NCBI GenBank assembly: GCA_030705695.1
Contig: JAUZPX010000054.1
Span: forward strand, 1-12,324
DNA: 12,324 bases
Direction: 5' to 3'
Source of the DNA: Bacillota bacterium
GTDB taxonomy: Bacteria; Bacillota; Clostridia; Oscillospirales; Acutalibacteraceae
Shown: in pieces, positions 6,140-12,324 of the stretch
How the letters are laid out: each line of letters opens with the position of its first letter
Position numbering within the stretch: position 1 is the stretch's first letter
Notes under the pieces: model-generated
The model's database searches: none
What the model was told of the DNA's origin: nothing
The model's input: the letters and a program-made list of their open reading frames with translations, nothing else
Translations under genes and position numbers: made by a program

Positions 6140-7644
6140 TGGCAATCGATTATTTTTACCCTGAATATGAAGTTGCACGTAACAACGACAGATGTATTAC
6201 ATGTCGTGTTTGTGAGCGTCAATGTGCAAACAATGTTCACAGCTATGTTGAACAATTGAATAAAATGACAAGTAACGATGCAAATTGTGTTAATTGCCAA
6301 AGATGCGTTTCTCTTTGTCCGACAAAGGCATTGAAAATCGTAAAAAGCGATAACACCTTTAAACTGAATAATAACTGGAATCAAAAGACAATGAAAGAGG
6401 TTTTCCTCCAGGCGGAAAACAGCGGCGTTTTACTTTCAAGTATGGGAAATCCTGAGCCGTATCCGATTTATTTTGATAAAATTCTTTTAAATGCGTCTCA
6501 GGTTACAAATCCATCAATCGATCCTTTGCGTGAGCCGATGGAAACACGTATGTTCCTTGGAAGCACTGTTCATAAGATTGAACGTGATAAAAAAGGTAAT
6601 CTCATAAATAACCTTACACCGCATTTAAAGCTTGCTCTTCCTATAATGTTTTCAGCTATGAGTTACGGTTCTATAAGCTATAATGCTCATGAATCACTTG
6701 CTCGTGCTGCGGAAGAGCTCGGTACTTATTATAATACAGGTGAAGGCGGACTTCACGAAGATTTTTATAAATATAGCAAAAATACTATCGTACAGGTTGC
6801 ATCCGGACGTTTCGGCGTACATAAAGATTATTTAAATACTGCCGCAGCTATTGAAATTAAAATGGGTCAGGGTGCAAAACCAGGTATCGGCGGACATTTA
6901 CCAGGTACAAAAATTGTTGGTGACGTTTCCAGAACACGTATGGCTCCTGAGGGATGCGATGCTATTTCTCCTGCACCTCACCACGATATTTATTCAATTG
7001 AAGATTTACGTCAGCTTGTTTTTTCATTAAAAGAAGCAACCGATTATAAAAAACCGATTATCGTTAAAATTGCTGCTGTACATAATGTAGCGGCTATTGC
7101 AAGCGGTATTGCTAGAAGCGGTGCTGATATTATTGCTATCGACGGTTTCAGAGGCGGCACGGGTGCTGCTCCGACACGTATTCGTGATAATGTAGGTATT
7201 CCAATTGAATTGGCTCTTGCCTCTGTTGATGCTCGCCTTAGAAATGAAGGAATCCGTGACAATGTTTCTCTTGTTGTCGGCGGAAGTATCAGAAGCAGTT
7301 CTGATGTGTTTAAAGCAATTGCTCTTGGTGCCGACAGTGTTTATATCGGAACGGCCGCTTTACTTGCTCTTGGTTGCCATTTGTGCAGAAGCTGCCACGG
7401 CGGCAAATGCAACTGGGGTATTGCAACACAGGTTCCTGAGCTTGTAAAACGACTCAATCCGAATATCGGATATAAGCGTCTTGTGAATCTGCTTGAAGCA
7501 TGGAATCACGAAATCATGGAGATGATGGGTGGAATGGGAATCAATTCCATTGAAAGCCTCAGAGGCAACAGACTTATGCTCCGTGGTGTGGGTTTAAACG
7601 AAAAAGAGCTTGAGATTCTCGGTATCAAGCATGCCGGGGAATAA
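6139..7644 (+). CDS. glutamate synthase FMN/Fe-S central domain protein with N-terminal ferredoxin module
   Basis: Forms glutamate from 2-oxoglutarate and channelled ammonia on an FMN barrel. The start is set at the ATG at 6139 (501 residues; MAIDYFYPEY), which has GGAGG 9 nt upstream, rather than at an earlier in-frame ATG inside the previous gene. Residues 19-29 (CITCRVCERQC) and 50-60 (CVNCQRCVSLC) form a two-cluster [4Fe-4S] ferredoxin module. The rest is the FMN-binding glutamate synthase domain: MFSAMSYGSIS, GEGG, IKMGQGAKPGIGGHLPG, and VVGGSIRSS for the FMN phosphate. Cys413, Cys419 and Cys424 (C-x5-C-x4-C, in LGCHLCRSCHGGKCNWGIATQ) match the [3Fe-4S] ligands of GOGAT, followed by the usual GIATQ. 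Equivalent to the middle part of GltB, as in archaeal-type enzymes. The ferredoxin module suggests electrons arrive through the iron-sulfur protein encoded next. Confidence 0.94.
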   Translation: MAIDYFYPEYEVARNNDRCITCRVCERQCANNVHSYVEQLNKMTSNDANCVNCQRCVSLCPTKALKIVKSDNTFKLNNNWNQKTMKEVFLQAENSGVLLSSMGNPEPYPIYFDKILLNASQVTNPSIDPLREPMETRMFLGSTVHKIERDKKGNLINNLTPHLKLALPIMFSAMSYGSISYNAHESLARAAEELGTYYNTGEGGLHEDFYKYSKNTIVQVASGRFGVHKDYLNTAAAIEIKMGQGAKPGIGGHLPGTKIVGDVSRTRMAPEGCDAISPAPHHDIYSIEDLRQLVFSLKEATDYKKPIIVKIAAVHNVAAIASGIARSGADIIAIDGFRGGTGAAPTRIRDNVGIPIELALASVDARLRNEGIRDNVSLVVGGSIRSSSDVFKAIALGADSVYIGTAALLALGCHLCRSCHGGKCNWGIATQVPELVKRLNPNIGYKRLVNLLEAWNHEIMEMMGGMGINSIESLRGNRLMLRGVGLNEKELEILGIKHAGE

Positions 7645-7657
7645 GGAGACACAAAAT

Positions 7658-8086
7658 ATGAAACGGGTTTATGTCAATGAAAAATGGTGCTTAGGCTGCC
7701 ATTTATGTGAATATAATTGTGCTTTCGCCAATTCCGACGAAACAGATATGGCACGTGCACTGAAAGATATTAAAATTCATCCTAACATTCAGGTTGAAGA
7801 AAACAATGGCATTTATTTTGCCGTATCTTGCAGACATTGTGACGAGCCGCTTTGCGTCAAAGGTTGTATTACAGGCGCTTTGACGATAAATGACGGCGTT
7901 ATAACTATTGATAAAAACAAATGTATCGGATGCTACACCTGCATTTTGAGCTGTCCGTTTGGTGCTGTTGCACCGTCTGAAGAAGGCGTTGTGCAAAAGT
8001 GTGAACTTTGCATGAAAACGCACGACGGTATCCCAAAGTGCGTACAGGGATGTCCAAATGCCGCAATTGTGTTTGAGGAGAGATAA
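7658..8086 (+). CDS. four-cluster ferredoxin-like electron transfer subunit
   Basis: A 142-residue soluble iron-sulfur protein of the HycB/DmsB-like 4Fe-4S family. It has four cysteine groups: CLGCHLCEYNC near residue 11, CRHCDEPLCVKGC, CIGCYTCILSCPFGA, and CELCMKTHDGIPKCVQGC near the end, enough for four [4Fe-4S] clusters. The start at 7658 (MKRVYVNEKW) follows AAGGAG, which overlaps the stop codon of the preceding gene; the longer frame begins inside that gene. Between an FMN/Fe-S glutamate synthase and an FAD/NAD(P)H oxidoreductase, its likely role is to carry electrons from the flavoprotein to the synthase. A role with another reductase cannot be excluded. No signal peptide or membrane segment is seen. 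Confidence 0.88.
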   Translation: MKRVYVNEKWCLGCHLCEYNCAFANSDETDMARALKDIKIHPNIQVEENNGIYFAVSCRHCDEPLCVKGCITGALTINDGVITIDKNKCIGCYTCILSCPFGAVAPSEEGVVQKCELCMKTHDGIPKCVQGCPNAAIVFEER

Positions 8087-8088
8087 GT

Positions 8089-9321
8089 ATGATTAAATAT
8101 GTAATTATCGGAAACTCTGCAGCGGCAATCGGCGCAGTAGAGGGAATCCGTCAAGTTGATAAAAAAGGCGAAATTACAATCATAAGCAACGAGTCTCATC
8201 ATACATATTCCAGGCCGCTGATTTCTTATTTATTGCTTGGAAAAACAGATGAGCAGCGCATGAAATATCGCCCGGACGATTTTTATGAGAAAAACAACTG
8301 TAAAACTTTGTTTTCAAAAACTGTTACAAATATAGACAGTAAAAAGAAAACTGTTACTTTGGATGACAATACAAGCATTTCTTACGATAAACTTTTAGTG
8401 TCAACAGGTTCTTCTCCGTTTGTACCACCGATGGACGGACTTGACAGCGTTAAAAACAAATTTTCGTTTATGACGCTTGATGAAGCAAAAGCTCTTGATT
8501 CTGCTTTAACTTCTGACTCTAAAGTGCTTATCGTCGGTGCAGGTCTTATCGGCTTAAAATGCGCCGAGGGTATTCATGCAAAAGTTGCAAATATTACTGT
8601 TATAGATTTAGCTCCGAACATTCTTTCAAGTATCCTTGATACTCAAGGTTCTGCAATTGTACAGAAGCATCTTGAGAGCAAGGGAGTTGTGTTCAAACTT
8701 GGCGACAGCGTACAGAAATTCACAGAAAAAACCGCTTTACTAAAAAGCGGCGGAACAATTGATTTTGATGTTCTTGTTTTGGCTGTCGGTGTTCGCCCGA
8801 ATACGCAGCTTGTAAAAGATGCAGGCGGCGAAGTCAACCGTGGTATTGTAATTAATGAGCGTATGGAAACATCTATCCCCGATATTTATTCCGCAGGCGA
8901 CTGCACAGAAGGTATGGATATTTCAATCGGACAAAACAGAATTCTTGCTTTGCTTCCGAACGCTTATATGCAGGGTGAATGTGCCGGTAAAAACATGGCA
9001 GGTGAGGCTTGCGTGTTTGATAAAGCAATTCCTATGAATGCTATCGGATTCTTCGGTTTGCATATCATAACCGCAGGAACATACGACGGTGAAGTTTATG
9101 AAGATCTTCATGACGGTTACAAAAAACTGTTTTATAAAGATGACTTGCTAAAAGGCTATATTTTAATTGAAAATATTAAAAAAGCAGGTATATATACAAG
9201 CTTAATTCGCGAAAAAACGCCGCTTTCTACAATCGATTTTACCCTCATTTGCGAGAATCCCGGCCTCATGGCATTTGGAAGAGAAGTACGTGAGGAAAAG
9301 CTGGGAGGATTAAAAAGATGA
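8089..9321 (+). CDS. FAD-dependent NAD(P)H oxidoreductase, probable glutamate synthase reductase subunit
   Basis: A 410-residue pyridine nucleotide-disulfide oxidoreductase-fold flavoprotein. Residues 5-16 (YVIIGNSAAAIGA) are the FAD dinucleotide-binding motif, with Asn-Ser replacing the common Gly pattern. Residues near 146 (VLIVGAGLIGLKCAE) bind NAD(P)H, and IYSAGDCTEG near 266 is the second FAD motif. No redox-active CxxC is evident near the FAD site, which argues against a disulfide reductase and for a ferredoxin or rubredoxin reductase-like role. It replaces the GltD small subunit of bacterial GOGAT in this split arrangement, passing electrons from NAD(P)H to the Fe-S protein upstream. 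Two bases separate it from the preceding gene, and its last bases overlap the next start (ATGA). The cofactor preference, NADH or NADPH, cannot be read with confidence. Confidence 0.88.
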   Translation: MIKYVIIGNSAAAIGAVEGIRQVDKKGEITIISNESHHTYSRPLISYLLLGKTDEQRMKYRPDDFYEKNNCKTLFSKTVTNIDSKKKTVTLDDNTSISYDKLLVSTGSSPFVPPMDGLDSVKNKFSFMTLDEAKALDSALTSDSKVLIVGAGLIGLKCAEGIHAKVANITVIDLAPNILSSILDTQGSAIVQKHLESKGVVFKLGDSVQKFTEKTALLKSGGTIDFDVLVLAVGVRPNTQLVKDAGGEVNRGIVINERMETSIPDIYSAGDCTEGMDISIGQNRILALLPNAYMQGECAGKNMAGEACVFDKAIPMNAIGFFGLHIITAGTYDGEVYEDLHDGYKKLFYKDDLLKGYILIENIKKAGIYTSLIREKTPLSTIDFTLICENPGLMAFGREVREEKLGGLKR

Positions 9322-10037
9322 ATACGATTAACGCAGAAAATCTGCACTTTCGTGATCTGAACGATAAAATCAAGGCATGTAGTGGCGATATCGTTATTTC
9401 AAATTGTTTCGGTCAGCGTTTTATAGCAAGCGGACGTTCAGGTATTAATCTTACGATTAACGGAACTCCAGGTAATGCTCTCGGTGCTTATCTTGACGGT
9501 TCGAATATAACAGTCAACGGCAATGCACAAGACGCTGTAGGCGACACGATGAATGATGGTACTATTATTATTAACGGAAATGTCGGTGATGCGCTCGGAT
9601 ATGGTATGCGCGGAGGGAAAATTTATGTAAAAGGTAATTCCGGGTATCGTACAGGCATACACATGAAAGAATATAAAGAGAAGAAGCCTGTTATCATTAT
9701 TGGAGGAGGCGTTGGTAGCTTTCTTGCAGAATATCTTGCAGGTGGAATGATTATTGTTCTTGGTTTGAATGAAGGAAAACCTGCAGCCGGTGATTTCTTG
9801 GGAACAGGAATGCACGGTGGAAAGGTATTCATAAGAGCAGACAAACTTCCAGATACATTGCCAAAGCAGGTAATTGCTGCTGTTGCAACAGATGAAGATA
9901 AAAACGAAATGGCAGGAAACCTTAAGGAATATTGCACAATTTTTAATTTGGATTTTGATAGTCTGATTAAAGATAAATTCTTTATATTAAAGCCAAATGC
10001 AAAAAATCCTTATAAAACTCTTTATACACACAACTAA
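9318..10037 (+). CDS. glutamate synthase GXGXG (alpha subunit C-terminal) domain protein
   Basis: A 239-residue stand-alone version of the GltB C-terminal beta-helix domain. Repeats of the type G-x-x-G-x-x-x-G are plain between residues about 45 and 190: NGTPGNALGAYLDG, NGNAQDAVGDTMNDG, NGNVGDALGYGMRGG, KGNSGYRTGIHM, GGGVGSFLAEYLAGG and GDFLGTGMHGG. The domain is structural in GOGAT; it bridges the amidotransferase and synthase domains and does not catalyse a reaction itself. The start overlaps the oxidoreductase stop by four bases (ATGA) and GGAGG lies 9 nt upstream. The same domain also occurs in formylmethanofuran dehydrogenase FwdC, but the neighbours settle it as a glutamate synthase part. 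Confidence 0.93.
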   Translation: MNTINAENLHFRDLNDKIKACSGDIVISNCFGQRFIASGRSGINLTINGTPGNALGAYLDGSNITVNGNAQDAVGDTMNDGTIIINGNVGDALGYGMRGGKIYVKGNSGYRTGIHMKEYKEKKPVIIIGGGVGSFLAEYLAGGMIIVLGLNEGKPAAGDFLGTGMHGGKVFIRADKLPDTLPKQVIAAVATDEDKNEMAGNLKEYCTIFNLDFDSLIKDKFFILKPNAKNPYKTLYTHN

Positions 10038-10069
10038 TCTGTCAGATAGAAACTAAGGGCGGCGATATT

Positions 10070-10639
10070 TTGGATGGAGCCTTAATTGTTTCCGGTACGG
10101 AAAAAGGTGCGGAATATTTCTATGAAATTCTAAAGCAAAACAATTACAATCAGATTTTTTCTGTTGGAACATCTGAAGAAGCACAGAAATATTTTTCGGA
10201 ACATGATTTTGATTTATGTATTATAAATGCACCGCTTGCCGATGAGTTTGGAGATCGTTTAGCAAAAAATATTATTTCATATAGCTCGGTACAAGTTATT
10301 CTAGTTGTAAAAGAAGATTTATTTGATGTTGTTTCTGCAAAGATGGATTCTGTTGGGGTATTTACCGTAACAAAACCTGTTAGCAGGCAAGTCCTTATGA
10401 ATACATTACGGCTTGCAGGTACGGTGTCTAATAAACTTAAAATGTTAAATGACCAAAACAAAAAGCTTCAGCAAAAGATTGAAGATATTCGATTGGTTGA
10501 CCGTGCTAAATGTATTTTGATTGAATATTTGAAAATGAGTGAAGTAGAGGCTCATAAATATATCGAAAAGCAGGCAATGAATTTAAGAGAGACAAAAAGA
10601 TCAATTGCCGAAAGTATACTAAAGACTTATGAAGGCTAA
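10070..10639 (+). CDS. ANTAR-domain RNA-binding antiterminator with degenerate receiver
   Basis: A 189-residue regulator of the AmiR/NasT type. Residues about 3-115 have a response-regulator fold (ALIVSG, DLCIINAPL, VILVVK, VFTVTKPV). The phosphoacceptor Asp is replaced by Asn53, and the acidic pair after the first strand is missing (SGTEKG), although the Lys of TKPV is kept; phosphorylation is therefore unlikely. A coiled coil follows (LNDQNKKLQQKIEDI, about 126-140). Residues about 142-185 are the ANTAR three-helix RNA-binding domain (DRAKCILIEYL, EAHKYIEKQAMNLRET, SIAESIL). The family binds hexaloop hairpins in leader RNA and prevents termination. The start is TTG, 10 nt after AAGGG; the ATG two bases further on is out of frame. 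It is the last gene of the glutamate synthase operon, 32 nt after the GXGXG gene, pointing to nitrogen control. A likely target is the divergent glnN leader. Confidence 0.9.
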   Translation: MDGALIVSGTEKGAEYFYEILKQNNYNQIFSVGTSEEAQKYFSEHDFDLCIINAPLADEFGDRLAKNIISYSSVQVILVVKEDLFDVVSAKMDSVGVFTVTKPVSRQVLMNTLRLAGTVSNKLKMLNDQNKKLQQKIEDIRLVDRAKCILIEYLKMSEVEAHKYIEKQAMNLRETKRSIAESILKTYEG

Positions 10640-10642
10640 ATT

Positions 10643-10679
10643 AAACACGCTGTCGGGTTATCCCGAGGCGTGTTTTTTT
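10643..10679 (+). terminator. Rho-independent terminator of the glutamate synthase / ANTAR operon
   Basis: AAACACGC pairs with GCGTGTTT, with an inner TCGGG-TTAT-CCCGA helix, and the hairpin runs into a T-tract of seven or more. It starts 4 nt after the ANTAR stop codon and closes the six-gene operon. Confidence 0.95.
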
Positions 10680-10793
10680 GTTAGTTTGTCTTTAAATGCT
10701 AATTATTTTATTCAATTGATGTGCATATAATTAAACAACAATTTTTGGGGTAATAATCGATACTATCTGTTTCAGCCCTAAAAAACAATTCAC

Positions 10794-10816
10794 TAATATA
10801 TAATAATTATATATTA
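10794..10816. repeat. 23-bp perfect inverted repeat upstream of the S8 protease gene
   Basis: Two 11-bp arms (TAATATATAAT and ATTATATATTA) flank a single central base, 25 bp before the protease start codon. It contains TATAAT (10799-10804) without a good -35 box at 17 bp. It may be an operator or part of the promoter, though an all-AT composition makes chance plausible. Confidence 0.4.
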
Positions 10817-10841
10817 AAAAGTTTTTATGGGGGGAAAATAA

Positions 10842-12324
10842 ATGGATAATCAAAATCCCACAGAAAACATGCCTTTAGAAGAATTTATTCAGCTTCCGAA
10901 TGTTATTGATATTTTAGTGGCTTATGATGAAACCATTGAAGATCTTATAAAACAAAGACCGTATATTCGAGTCGGTAAAGTTCTCCTGGATTATGCAGTA
11001 ATTTATATTCAAAAAGATGATTTGCAAAGAATATTAGACGAAACAGGCGAAAGTACAGTAAATGTATTTCCATTTGTTATGACGTTAATGGGGCAGCAGG
11101 ATTTACAAGCTGCCGGCATAAATAAAGTTCAGAACCAACCTTATCTTGATTTAAAAGGAAAAGGCGTCCTGATTGGTTTTATTGACACCGGTATTGACTA
11201 TACGAACAAAGCTTTTATTTATGAAAACGGAACAAGTAAAATTCAGTATATATGGGATCAGACGATAAAAGGAAAAGCACCAAATGGTTATTTATTCGGA
11301 GCTGAATATAACAATGCACAGATAAACGAGGCTTTAAAATCAAAAAATCCGTTTAGTGTTGTTCCCACACGGGATACAGTCGGGCACGGTACATTTTTAG
11401 CCGCTACGGCAGCAAGCCTAGAAGATAATGAGTATATAGGGGTAGCACCCGACTCGGAATTAATAATTGTTAAGCTAAGAAAAGCCAGACAGTTTTACTT
11501 GGATTACTTTTTAGTTCCGTCAAATCAGGAAAATGTTTATGAATCCAGTGATTTAATGTTAGGGATTAACTATATTCTTGAAAAAGCACATTCATTAGGT
11601 CGCCCGGTTGCGATATGTATTAGTGTGGGAACAAATTTGGGAAACCACGACGGACTTGGTATTTTAAATTCATACATATCAAGAATATCCAGCATACATT
11701 TTCTAGGATTAAGTTTAGCTGCCGGAAATGAAAGCAACATGAAACATCATGTACAAGGAATGCTTGCAAAAACAGGAGACTTTGTTGAGGTTGAATTAAA
11801 AGCAGGAAAAAACGGAAATTCAATATATATAAGCTTATGGAATTATTCTTCCGATAAAGTATCTGTTTCGCTTACTTCACCGACCGGTGAATCCAGTGGG
11901 CGTATTCCATTCAAAGCAGGAACTCATTTTCAGTCAAAGCTTGTTCTTGAAAAAGCACGTATTGATATTGAGTTTGTTTTTCCTTCTGCGTTAGGCACGT
12001 TAAGTCAGTTGTCAATTATTAAGATTATTGATCCAACCCCGGGAATATGGAAGATAACAGTTTTTGTCGATTTGATTGTTGACGGAACATATAATATGTG
12101 GCTGCCTGTTACAGGTCTTGTTGATCCTGAAGTTGAATTTTTGTCTCCTGAACCAAAAAACACAGTTGTTATTCCGGCGGTAGCGATAGGTGCAATGGCT
12201 ATCGGAGCGTTTAGCAGTGCAGACGGAAGCTTGTATGCATCATCATCATGGGGACCGACAAGGATACCTCTGATTACTCCTTCTTTTACCGCACCCGGTG
12301 TAGATGTAACAGGTATATATCCAA
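10842..12324 (+). CDS. S8 family (subtilisin-like, Csp-type) serine peptidase, 3' end cut by the window
   Basis: An open reading frame of 494 codons, without a stop before the window edge. The start ATG follows GGGGGGA with a 7-nt spacer. Residues about 1-95 resemble a subtilase prodomain and no signal peptide is present. The catalytic core begins with Asp115 in IGFIDTGIDY, then His182 in DTVGHGTFLA and oxyanion-hole Asn296 in LSLAAGNES. Residues about 310-440 look like a beta-rich insertion before the core resumes at VVIPAVAIGAMAIGAFSS; SSWGPTR and TAPGVDVTG precede the expected GTS-A-P segment with the catalytic Ser, which lies beyond the window. The prodomain, insertion and lack of a secretion signal resemble clostridial Csp-type subtilases, of which some are spore germination proteases and some are pseudoproteases. 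Whether this one is active, or linked to spores, cannot be decided without the missing end. It follows a terminator and is a separate transcription unit. Confidence 0.9.
   Translation, partial: MDNQNPTENMPLEEFIQLPNVIDILVAYDETIEDLIKQRPYIRVGKVLLDYAVIYIQKDDLQRILDETGESTVNVFPFVMTLMGQQDLQAAGINKVQNQPYLDLKGKGVLIGFIDTGIDYTNKAFIYENGTSKIQYIWDQTIKGKAPNGYLFGAEYNNAQINEALKSKNPFSVVPTRDTVGHGTFLAATAASLEDNEYIGVAPDSELIIVKLRKARQFYLDYFLVPSNQENVYESSDLMLGINYILEKAHSLGRPVAICISVGTNLGNHDGLGILNSYISRISSIHFLGLSLAAGNESNMKHHVQGMLAKTGDFVEVELKAGKNGNSIYISLWNYSSDKVSVSLTSPTGESSGRIPFKAGTHFQSKLVLEKARIDIEFVFPSALGTLSQLSIIKIIDPTPGIWKITVFVDLIVDGTYNMWLPVTGLVDPEVEFLSPEPKNTVVIPAVAIGAMAIGAFSSADGSLYASSSWGPTRIPLITPSFTAPGVDVTGIYP

Noticed and set aside
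10723..10758. GCATA and GGTAATAATC as a possible forespore (sigma F/G) promoter for the S8 protease
   Set aside because: The elements partly match consensus, but the spacing (21 nt) is well beyond the usual 15-18, so a sporulation promoter cannot be supported.

Overview
The window reads as an AT-rich, low-GC chromosome segment, most likely from an anaerobic Firmicute of the class Clostridia. The reasons are strong GGAGG-type ribosome binding sites, consensus TTGACA/TATAAT promoters, a type III glutamine synthetase, a split-domain ferredoxin-type glutamate synthase operon, an ANTAR antiterminator and a Csp-like S8 protease. The taxonomic call is inference from gene content; no rRNA or tRNA is present.

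Left part (about 1-2460, minus strand): a two-gene aromatic amino acid operon, aroF (DAHP synthase) then pheA (chorismate mutase/prephenate dehydratase). It is preceded by a short leader not obvious from long-ORF calling: a good promoter, an SD, a 34-codon leader peptide with a run of Phe/Tyr codons (YFYFYFF), and a perfect 10-bp terminator hairpin with a U-tract just before aroF. This is the layout of a ribosome-mediated transcription attenuator sensing Phe/Tyr charging.

Middle part (about 2470-5047, minus strand): glnA/glnN for a 697-residue type III glutamine synthetase, with its own terminator. Its promoter is a perfect consensus with a 17-bp spacer. Within about 50 nt of the start the RNA meets a strong terminator hairpin, and an alternative hairpin with a six-nucleotide A1/G4 loop (AAUGGC) could exclude it. 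That loop matches the recognition signature of ANTAR RNA-binding antiterminators.

Right-middle part (4891-10679, plus strand, divergent from glnA): a tightly coupled operon encoding glutamate synthase as separate domains. In order these are the class II glutamine amidotransferase, the FMN/Fe-S synthase domain with N-terminal ferredoxin module, a four-cluster ferredoxin-like electron carrier, an FAD/NAD(P)H oxidoreductase, and the GXGXG domain. The sixth gene is an ANTAR regulator with a degenerate receiver domain, followed by a clear terminator. GS and GOGAT are thus divergently paired, and a candidate regulator of the glnA leader sits at the end of the GOGAT operon.

Right end (10842 to window edge, plus strand): a partial S8 subtilisin-like protease without a signal peptide. 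It carries the Asp/His/Asn part of the active site; the catalytic Ser would lie past the window end.

The strongest leads are two RNA switches: the aroF attenuator and the ANTAR-like glnA leader. All RNA pairings were done by eye, without energy calculation or comparison to homologues.
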